Shown here piece after piece: positions 58,296 through 64,000 of a stretch of 64,000 nucleotides of DNA (the first letter of the stretch is position 1; each line of letters begins with the position of its first letter). The position numbers were made by a program, and so were the translations under genes. The DNA lies in NCBI GenBank assembly GCA_943362175.1, contig CALRIU020000002.1, forward strand, positions 335,000-398,999, given 5' to 3'. Source of the stretch: UBA4416 sp943362175. GTDB taxonomy: Bacteria > Bacteroidota > Bacteroidia > B-17B0 > Aurantibacillaceae. The notes beneath the pieces were generated by a model that made no database searches, had not been told where the DNA came from, and was given only the letters and a program-made list of their open reading frames with translations.

Positions 58296-59255
58296 TCAAT
58301 GCTGCAACGGACGCTTTTTGATCATACCGCCTTTGGTATCCTTGATGCTGTTCATCACCACAAAAGCATTCTCGTCGATGCTATCGATCTCCGCTTTAAG
58401 CTTGTTCAATTCCAGGCGGGTGACCACCGTATACACGATGTCGATATTACTTCCTTCTCCTCTTTTTCCATAGCCACGTTTACCAATATAGACGGTGACA
58501 CCACGCCCCATCGTTTCAATGATCATTTTTCGGATCTCTTCGCTGTGCGATGAAATGATGGTAACGCCGGTATATTCCTCAATCCCCTGGATGATGAAGT
58601 CCAGCGTTTTGGAAGCTGCCAGGTAGGTGATCATGGAATAAAGGGCCGTTTCGATGGAAAGAAAATAAGCAGCCGCAGAGAAGATCAGCACATTGATTGC
58701 GATGATGATGTCGCCCATCGTTGTTCCGAATTTCCTGCTGAGAAAAATCGCGAGCACCTCTGTGCCATCGATCACAGAGCCACCTCTGACTGCAAGCCCG
58801 ATCCCCGAGCCCAGGAAAAATCCACCGAAGATCGCCACCAGGAGCTTATCGTGCGTGACTTCCGGAAAATGAAATGAGGACATACAGATGGCCAGACCCG
58901 TGATGGCAATAGCCGTTTTAATGGCAAACTGCTTACCGATGATCTTAAATCCTAAAATAATAAAAGGGGCATTCACCAGGAGAATGAGCAGGGACAAGGG
59001 AACCGTGGTGAGCTCGGCCAGCAGAAGCGAAATACCGGTAGCACCGCCATCAATGAAGCTGCTTGGCAACAGAAAGCTTTCGAGACCAAAGGCAGCGGAA
59101 AAAATACCAAGCCCCATCAGAAAGCAATCCTTCAGGAGCCTGATCGCCATGTGCTTCAATTCCCTGAAACCTTTGGCTAGTTCAAATCTTGAATAAGCGT
59201 CCTTCTTTTCTTTAAGGACAAAGCGGATAATCAGTTGATTGAGAAGTGAGTTCAT
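58296..59255 (-). CDS. YitT-family membrane protein (DUF161 plus DUF2179)
   Basis: A 319-residue protein. Five to six helices (e.g. DCFLMGLGIFSAAFGLESFLLPSSFIDGGATGISLLLAELT, FAIKTAIAITGLAICMS, LLVAIFGGFFLGSGIGLAVRGGSVIDGTEVLAIFLSRKFG, IIIAINVLIFSAAAYFL) make the YitT_membrane/DUF161 domain with its GG-x-x-I-D-G-T/A motifs; the C-terminal DUF2179 domain is YTGVTIISSHSEEIRKMIIETMGRGVTVYIGKRGYG...VVTRLELNKLKAEI. Function is not established, though several act in export or osmotic contexts. The start is the ATG at 59255, since upstream codons to 59444 lack similarity. Confidence 0.86.
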   Translation of the reverse strand: MNSLLNQLIIRFVLKEKKDAYSRFELAKGFRELKHMAIRLLKDCFLMGLGIFSAAFGLESFLLPSSFIDGGATGISLLLAELTTVPLSLLILLVNAPFIILGFKIIGKQFAIKTAIAITGLAICMSSFHFPEVTHDKLLVAIFGGFFLGSGIGLAVRGGSVIDGTEVLAIFLSRKFGTTMGDIIIAINVLIFSAAAYFLSIETALYSMITYLAASKTLDFIIQGIEEYTGVTIISSHSEEIRKMIIETMGRGVTVYIGKRGYGKRGEGSNIDIVYTVVTRLELNKLKAEIDSIDENAFVVMNSIKDTKGGMIKKRPLQH

Positions 59256-59519
59256 AAACAAAATACATAGGTTAGATACAAAATAGCCGGGTCCACTTTG
59301 GCAATATAGAGAAAAATCCTGAATTAGCAAGCCTTTCAAGCCTCCCGGACCACAACGATCCTTCTCAAAGGCTGTAAACATAGGCATCCCGAAAGCTGTT
59401 AAACAAAGTGAAAATTTAATAATCTCTTTGGCCGGCACACGCATCTTTCAGTAATAAGTGCGTCATTTGTGAACATTCCGGGCAGCAAAATTGTTTAAAG
59501 CCCGAGAACTATTTGTACC

Positions 59520-59867
59520 ATGGTCCTTCTGAATCTTATTACTTCTAACAAAGAACAGCTCGATGCTATTATCAGCATCATCCTGACACATAAATTTGCT
59601 ACCAATGTTATTGTTGGAATCCCGGAACAAGCCTCTTACCTAAACTCCGAAGGCATCCAGGAGCAGACAGCTGTATATAAGCTTCAATTCGCCACCAAAT
59701 CGTTGTTGTTCAGCGAGATTGAAGGCCTGCTGGCGAAGGAATTCCCCAATAAGGAATTTTACATGTATGCCACGCCTATCGTGCAAACCACCAACCGCTT
59801 TTTCGACAGGCTCAAGAACAGCGTGAAAGCCCTGAATATTTTTCCAGGCAAAAAGTCGGAGAAATAA
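59520..59867 (+). CDS. Small alpha/beta protein, possibly CutA-like
   Basis: A 115-residue soluble protein: MVLLNLITSNKEQLDAIISIIL, then THKFATNVIVGIPEQASYL, TAVYKLQFATKSLLFSEIEGLLAKEFPNKEFYMYATPIVQTTNRFFDRLKN. The beta-alpha-beta pattern with K-x-x-F-A-T/T-K-S-L-L resembles the ferredoxin-like CutA1 or PII families, but key motifs of CutA1 (a C-V-N-I-x-P start, T-H-P-Y-E-x-P end) are not clear. Function not known; I name the similarity only as a possibility. Plus-strand gene alone between two spacers of about 130-260 bases. Confidence 0.5.
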   Translation: MVLLNLITSNKEQLDAIISIILTHKFATNVIVGIPEQASYLNSEGIQEQTAVYKLQFATKSLLFSEIEGLLAKEFPNKEFYMYATPIVQTTNRFFDRLKNSVKALNIFPGKKSEK

Positions 59868-59997
59868 ATTCGGACCTTAGCACCTGAAAATCAAGCATAA
59901 AGCAGGCCTGTTTTTATGCCATTTTTTATGAGTCCGGCTTAATATATTTCCTATCTTTAAGCTTCATTATTTTAAAAAAAACATCAGAATAAACCAT

Positions 59998-61521
59998 ATG
60001 GAAAAAGTATTAAAAGCGCTCGGAATTAAAGACGTGAATATCGGATGCTCTACCGGTAAAAATTATTTCGCCAATGGCGACGTGATCGAATCCTATAGCC
60101 CGGTTGACGGAAAACTGATCGCCAAAGTAAAAGCGGCCAATGCTGCCGATTATGAAAAAGTAGTTCAGGTAGCGGGCGAAGCTTTTAAAAGCTGGCGTTT
60201 GGTACCGGCTCCAAAACGTGGAGAAATCGTGCGCCAGTTCGGAGAAAAATTACGTGCAAAAAAACAGGACCTCGGGCAGCTGGTATCTTATGAAATGGGA
60301 AAATCCCTGCAGGAAGGTTTGGGAGAAGTTCAGGAAATGATCGACATCTGTGACTTTGCCGTAGGTGTATCGCGTCAGCTGTATGGTTTGACCATGCACT
60401 CCGAAAGGGAAAGCCACCGCATGTACGAGCAATGGCATCCATTGGGGATCGTAGGAATTATTTCGGCATTCAATTTCCCGGTGGCAGTATGGAACTGGAA
60501 TACAGCCCTAGCCTGGATCTGCGGCGACGTATGCATCTGGAAGCCGTCGAGCAAAGTACCGCTCTGCGCTGTGGCCTGCCACAACATCTGGAACGAGGTC
60601 GCTGCTGAAAATAATTTACCGGAAGGTATCTCCTGCCTGCTCGTAAGCCCGGGCGCTATCGGCGAAAAAATGTGTGAAGATGCGCGCGTGCCATTGGTAT
60701 CAGCAACAGGATCAACCCGCGTGGGCAGGATCGTAGGCGCCAAGGTAGCAAGCCGCTTCGGCCGCTCTATCCTCGAATTGGGTGGAAACAACGCCATCAT
60801 CATTTCACAGCATGCCGATCTGAAAGCCTGCCTGCCGGGCATCGTATTCGGTGCCGTGGGAACAGCAGGACAACGCTGCACTTCTACCCGCCGTTTGATT
60901 ATTCACGAAGACATTTACGAAGATGTGAAACAAAAACTCATCAGCGCCTACAAACAATTACGCATTGGCGATCCTTTGGACGAGAACAACCACGTAGGCC
61001 CGCTCATCGACAAAGCAGCCGTGAAAGATTACCTCGCTTCCATTGAGCGTGTGATCTCCGAAGGTGGAAAAGTACTGGTACCGGGCGGTGTTCTGGAAGG
61101 TAAAGGCTATGAAAGCGGGTGCTACGTAAAACCATGCATCGCTGAGGCTAAAAATGATTTCGAGATCGTACAGCACGAAACCTTTGCACCCGTTCTCTAC
61201 ATTATGAAATACAAAACCATTGAAGAAGCCATTGAATTGCAAAATGGTGTTCCTCAGGGCTTGTCGTCTTCCATCATGACGCTTAACATGCGCGAGTCGG
61301 AACAGTTCCTATCGGCAGCAGGCAGCGATTGCGGTATTGCCAATGTGAACATCGGCACCAGCGGCGCTGAGATCGGCGGTGCTTTCGGTGGTGAAAAAGA
61401 AACCGGTGGCGGCCGCGAAAGCGGATCCGACAGCTGGAAAGCATACATGCGCCGTCAGACCAACACCATCAACTACGGCACCAAGCTGACACTGGCACAA
61501 GGCATCAAATTTGACTTTTAA
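59998..61521 (+). CDS. Aldehyde dehydrogenase, ALDH7/antiquitin type (aminoadipate-semialdehyde dehydrogenase)
   Basis: A 507-residue NAD-dependent dehydrogenase. PLGIVGIISAFNFPVAVWNWNTALAWICGDVCIWKPSSKVPL binds NAD; SATGSTRVGRIVGAKVASRFGRSILELGGNNAIII includes the catalytic Glu; GAVGTAGQRCTSTRRLIIH the catalytic Cys. The C-terminal IGTSGAEIGGAFGGEKETGGGRESGSDSWKAYMRRQTNTINYG is the antiquitin signature. This enzyme oxidises alpha-aminoadipic semialdehyde/piperideine-6-carboxylate in lysine breakdown (amaB/pcd-like), although broader aldehyde detoxification is known. It stands alone, followed by a 125-base spacer. Confidence 0.9.
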   Translation: MEKVLKALGIKDVNIGCSTGKNYFANGDVIESYSPVDGKLIAKVKAANAADYEKVVQVAGEAFKSWRLVPAPKRGEIVRQFGEKLRAKKQDLGQLVSYEMGKSLQEGLGEVQEMIDICDFAVGVSRQLYGLTMHSERESHRMYEQWHPLGIVGIISAFNFPVAVWNWNTALAWICGDVCIWKPSSKVPLCAVACHNIWNEVAAENNLPEGISCLLVSPGAIGEKMCEDARVPLVSATGSTRVGRIVGAKVASRFGRSILELGGNNAIIISQHADLKACLPGIVFGAVGTAGQRCTSTRRLIIHEDIYEDVKQKLISAYKQLRIGDPLDENNHVGPLIDKAAVKDYLASIERVISEGGKVLVPGGVLEGKGYESGCYVKPCIAEAKNDFEIVQHETFAPVLYIMKYKTIEEAIELQNGVPQGLSSSIMTLNMRESEQFLSAAGSDCGIANVNIGTSGAEIGGAFGGEKETGGGRESGSDSWKAYMRRQTNTINYGTKLTLAQGIKFDF

Positions 61522-61538
61522 TTATTATTACGGATTAA

Positions 61539-61600
61539 AATACGAATATACCAATCGCTGTTTTTACATAATCCAATAGATAGATTTGTATATTCGTATT
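61539..61600. repeat. Inverted repeat between ALDH7-like gene and slyD
   Basis: AATACGAATATAC (61539-61551) and GTATATTCGTATT (61588-61600) are exact 13-base inverted arms with a 36-base loop. It is AT-rich and lacks a T-run; either a terminator-like element or a dispersed repeat. Confidence 0.5.
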
Positions 61601-61646
61601 GATTCGTGATCTCATCCATATAAACTAAAAAACAACCCAGCATCTA

Positions 61647-62159
61647 ATGACCATTGACAACAACAAAGTGGTAACGGTAAATTATCATTTATCTTCTCAC
61701 ATAAACGACGAAGCACCTGAATTAGTTGAACAAACCAGCAGCGAACATCCATTTGTATTTATGTTCGGAGTTGGGCAGTTATTACCTGATTTCGAAAAAA
61801 ACCTGCTGAATAAAAAAGTAGGTGATAAATTCGATTTCAAAATCGCTCCGGAGAGCGCCTATGGCCTTTCCGACCAGGAAATGATCGCCAAGATTCCGAA
61901 AAATGCTTTTGAGGTTGACGGAAAATTTGACAGCGAGCGTGTAAAAGAAGGAGAAGAGCTCATGATGAATGATGCCGACGGCAACCAGCTGATGGGCTTT
62001 GTTCAGGAGATCGGCGACGACTACGTGATCATGGATTTCAACCACCCTCTGGCAGATCACCATCTGCATTTTGTAGGCGAAGTGCTCAACATCAGGGAAG
62101 CTACAGCCGAAGAGATTTCTCACGGCCACGTACACGGACCGGGCGGACACCACCACTAA
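61647..62159 (+). CDS. slyD: FKBP-type peptidyl-prolyl isomerase, SlyD-like
   Basis: A 170-residue cytoplasmic chaperone/isomerase. VVTVNYHLSSHINDEAPELVEQTSSEHPFVFMFGVGQLLPDFEKNLLNKKVGDKFDFKIAPESAYG is the FKBP half with the insert-in-flap (IF) domain following (KNAFEVDGKFDSERVKEGEELMM...). The C-terminus is histidine-rich (HGHVHGPGGHHH), which in SlyD binds nickel or zinc. Length fits the SlyD group. A rho-independent terminator follows at once, so the gene is monocistronic. Confidence 0.93.
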   Translation: MTIDNNKVVTVNYHLSSHINDEAPELVEQTSSEHPFVFMFGVGQLLPDFEKNLLNKKVGDKFDFKIAPESAYGLSDQEMIAKIPKNAFEVDGKFDSERVKEGEELMMNDADGNQLMGFVQEIGDDYVIMDFNHPLADHHLHFVGEVLNIREATAEEISHGHVHGPGGHHH

Positions 62160-62174
62160 TCTTCAACAAAACCT

Positions 62175-62210
62175 AAAAAGCTATCCCTCTTTCGAAGGAT
62201 AGCTTTTTTT
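62175..62210. terminator. Rho-independent terminator after slyD
   Basis: AAAAAGCTATCC (62175 on) pairs with GGATAGCTTTTTTT (to 62210) around a short loop; the A-run and T-run let it work for both the slyD gene and the convergent T9SS protein gene. Confidence 0.85.
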
Positions 62211-62258
62211 ATGCCCGTGATTATTTGCCTGTTTGGATGTTTCGGTGCCTCTAAGAAA

Positions 62259-63758
62259 TTAATTCTTAATCAGCTTAAGCACCTGTTGCCTGTTGCCGGA
62301 AACAAACTTCACTACATACATCCCTGCCGCCTGATCGCGCAGATCCAGCTCATGCCTCCCTGCTTCCATCGTGCGGGTAAACAAAATTTCTCCTAAAGCA
62401 TTGCTGATGCTCACTTCCGATGTTGCCGGAACCTCCAGAGAGAATACGCCCTGGTTCGGATTAGGATATGCGTTGACGTTTACAGAAGATGATCCGGACA
62501 ACCGCTCAATGCCTGTGCATAGTGATACACTTTGAGTCACCATCGCCATGGCCGTGCAAGCGCTCGCATTCATTCCTGTTACGGTATAGCTCGTGGTAAC
62601 CGTTGGGCTCACGGTAATGCCGGCGGTAGTGCCTCCTGTATTCCAGGTATAGCTGCTGGCACCTGTAGCGGTTAAGGTAGAGCTGCTCCCCGCGCAGATC
62701 ATACTGTGGGAGCTTGTAGCTCCTATCACCGGCAAGGCATTTACCGTGACGGTAATCACCGCCGTATTGGTGCAGGCACTGGCATTCGCACCGGTTACCG
62801 TATACGTTGCGGTCGTTGTTGGAGTAAAGGCCGCACCATTCACAACACCTCCCGTCCAGGTATACGTGGAAGCACCTGTACCGCTCAGGCTTACAGAAGC
62901 CCCTTTGCAAATAACAGCAGAAGCAGGAGAAGCTGTGGCCCCCACAACAAGTGGCGCGGGCTGAGTGATGGTAAAGGTTTTCGTGAGTGTAGCCATCGCG
63001 GCATCTTTGATGGTACAGGTATAATTCCCGGCACTCAGAGGAGTTGATGTAGCGCCTGTACCGCCTGTGGGAGTCCATGAATAGGTATAGCCCGACGCTC
63101 CTCCCGAGGCATTGACACTTGCGAAACCCGTACCGCCATAACAGGCACTGTTGGTCTGGGAAGTGGCGGCGGTTAAAACGGCGGAAGTGGTCCAGTTAAA
63201 CGCATCCAGGGCTACATATTCATACTGCCCACCTGTTGTAATCACAATCTGATCAATGAATGTATTGGAATTATTTGAGCCACCAAAAGTAGACATATTG
63301 ATAAAGGTAAAACCGTTATTAGTAGCGGTGCTGGTCACAAAGCCACTGCTGGCAGTTGCTGTGTATTGCGTAATGCCTCCCAATTTCCCTACCAGGGTTA
63401 AGGAGCCCGGTACATTTTGATTAAGAGACACAGCATTTGAAACAAACACATACATGCTGTTCAGCTTAAAGGGCACAGCACCCGCCGAAGAAATGGTGAA
63501 ACCTACCGTAAAGCTTGCCGCAGCAGAACCGTCGTTATCAATGTAACGGTTGTCGGCAGCAGTGCCGCTCCATCCGGTTCCGGGAAAACCTGTTTGAATA
63601 TCAAACGGTCCTCCGGCCTGCGAGGTGATATTAAATACCTGGCCGTTATCCGTAAACGACGTGGCATTGCCCGTTTCCGTTTCAAAGGTTTCTGTCGACT
63701 GTGCAAAAAAAATGGGCGAAATAAAGACAGAACCCAATAGTAGTAAGTATTTTTTCAT
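62259..63758 (-). CDS. Type IX-secreted protein with SprB-like and Ig-like repeats and C-terminal sorting domain
   Basis: A 499-residue secreted protein. Signal peptide KKYLLLLGSVFISPIFFAQS; residues about 20-190 are a Ser/Thr-rich beta domain (VFVSNAVSLNQN, DQIVITTGGQYEYVALD); then a SprB-type repeat (ACYGGTGFASVNASGGASGYTYSWTPTGG...NYTCTIKD...FTITQPAPLVV) and two related Ig-like repeats (ICKGASVSLSGTGASTYTWTGG...TYTVTGANASACT; ICAGSSSTLTATGASSYTWNTGG...SYTVTGMNASACT). The last 80 residues are a type A T9SS sorting domain (AYPNPNQGVFSLEVP...GMYVVKF...LKLIKN). Likely a surface adhesin or gliding-related protein. Confidence 0.9.
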   Translation of the reverse strand: MKKYLLLLGSVFISPIFFAQSTETFETETGNATSFTDNGQVFNITSQAGGPFDIQTGFPGTGWSGTAADNRYIDNDGSAAASFTVGFTISSAGAVPFKLNSMYVFVSNAVSLNQNVPGSLTLVGKLGGITQYTATASSGFVTSTATNNGFTFINMSTFGGSNNSNTFIDQIVITTGGQYEYVALDAFNWTTSAVLTAATSQTNSACYGGTGFASVNASGGASGYTYSWTPTGGTGATSTPLSAGNYTCTIKDAAMATLTKTFTITQPAPLVVGATASPASAVICKGASVSLSGTGASTYTWTGGVVNGAAFTPTTTATYTVTGANASACTNTAVITVTVNALPVIGATSSHSMICAGSSSTLTATGASSYTWNTGGTTAGITVSPTVTTSYTVTGMNASACTAMAMVTQSVSLCTGIERLSGSSSVNVNAYPNPNQGVFSLEVPATSEVSISNALGEILFTRTMEAGRHELDLRDQAAGMYVVKFVSGNRQQVLKLIKN

Positions 63759-63791
63759 GAGTAAATAATTGGTTAAGGCTCTATAAAATTA

Positions 63792-63799
63792 CAAAATTA
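63792..63799 (-). promoter_or_regulatory. Candidate -7 box (TAATTTTG on minus strand) for the T9SS protein
   Basis: Minus-strand TAATTTTG is a perfect TAnnTTTG box 33 bases before the ATG at 63758. No clear TTG at -33. Confidence 0.4.
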
Positions 63800-63872
63800 A
63801 GCCCGCGCGGATACCGGGTAGAAATACCTGAAAATCATCTTTTCATCCTCGAATACCACAGAGCGCATTATA

Positions 63873-63909
63873 CAAAAAATCCCCACCATAGGATATGATG
63901 AGGATTTTT
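63873..63909. terminator. Hairpin with A-run and T-run in the right-end spacer
   Basis: AAAAAATCC (63874-63882) pairs with GGATTTTT (63902-63909); inner CAT/ATG pairs extend the stem. On the minus strand it would end transcription of the gene that stops at 63932. Confidence 0.6.
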
Positions 63910-63931
63910 CGTTGGGGGATTTATAGAACGC

Positions 63932-64000
63932 TTAATGAGGATAAAGGATATACACTTTATTTTGCGCTTTCGAACCTGACGGTCCTGTTTTTTGCCTGCA
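63932..64000 (-). CDS. C-terminal end of a gene cut by the window edge
   Basis: On the minus strand, 22 codons ending GSKAQNKVYILYPH then TAA are open to the edge, 23 bases upstream of a hairpin terminator. This is consistent with the end of a real gene, but too little is visible to name it. Strand and stop are inferred only from the open frame and the terminator. Confidence 0.4.
   Translation of the reverse strand, partial: CRQKTGPSGSKAQNKVYILYPH

Noticed and set aside
1..64000. CRISPR array, prophage, tRNA/rRNA genes, integron or intact insertion sequence
   Set aside because: No regularly spaced direct repeats, no phage structural or integrase genes, no cloverleaf or rRNA-like stretches and no transposase frame were seen. 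Repeats present are dispersed palindromic or GC-rich elements only.

Overview
The window looks like chromosome of a member of the Bacteroidota. Evidence: a protein with a type IX secretion C-terminal sorting domain, an S16 ribosomal protein with the long Ala/Lys/Glu tail usual in this phylum, several TAnnTTTG-type promoter boxes, a CfiA-like metallo-beta-lactamase, a DUF5522 mini-protein, and GC-rich and palindromic intergenic repeats of the kind scattered through Bacteroidota genomes. Genes use the standard bacterial code. I see no tRNA, rRNA, CRISPR array, prophage or intact insertion sequence.

Layout. (1) 2-4858, plus strand: a tightly overlapped thiamine operon, thiC (3' end only), a divergent ThiE/TenI-like gene, thiD, thiE, thiG, thiH and a ThiF/MoeB-type gene. 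A dispersed repeat has landed at the thiG-thiH junction. (2) 4859-9422, minus: galE, a two-ring CbxX-type AAA+ protein with a duplicated beta-rich front end, and a methyltransferase. (3) 9631-26670: a surface-glycan locus. One plus-strand polytopic membrane protein is followed by 17 minus-strand genes running from the Wzm/Wzt-type ABC exporter through glycosyltransferases (GT2, GT4, GT11-like, GT61-like, others), FkbM-type and other methyltransferases, a DegT aminotransferase and a cupin. (4) 26692-43732: mostly housekeeping and cell-envelope genes, including rdgB, an RlmL-like rRNA methyltransferase, an FGE/SUMF1-type lipid-free secreted protein, MlaF/MlaE, universal stress protein, rpsP, the metallo-beta-lactamase, a Crp-type regulator, a lipoprotein-DUF6326 frame broken by one in-frame TGA, a TPR lipoprotein, a CCG/Fe-S/MlaD operon and a PLP deaminase-type enzyme. 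Most dispersed repeats lie here.

(5) 45502-53471, plus: the most striking region. A complete dlt-like acylation operon (carrier protein, DltD, a 50-residue DltX-like microprotein, DltB, DltA) runs with almost no gaps into an export pair: a fusion of an ABC transmembrane domain (without ATPase) to a HlyD adaptor, and a TolC-type outer-membrane channel. Dlt systems are classically Gram-positive D-alanylation machines. Here several key positions differ (DltB WHG to WNG, DltA selectivity Cys to Met, carrier DS to SS), while the DltX C-terminal F-x-Y-x-x-F motif is kept. My inference is an aminoacylation system for the Gram-negative envelope or for an exported substrate.

(6) 53610-64000: an ALDH8-type aminomuconate-semialdehyde dehydrogenase and a RidA-type deaminase (kynurenine degradation) with thiL between them, a PhyH-type oxygenase, a sigma-region-2-only protein, a YitT membrane protein, an ALDH7-type dehydrogenase, SlyD, a type IX-secreted adhesin-like protein and a gene fragment at the right edge. 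thiL links functionally to the thiamine operon at the left edge, since ThiL makes thiamine diphosphate from the ThiE product.
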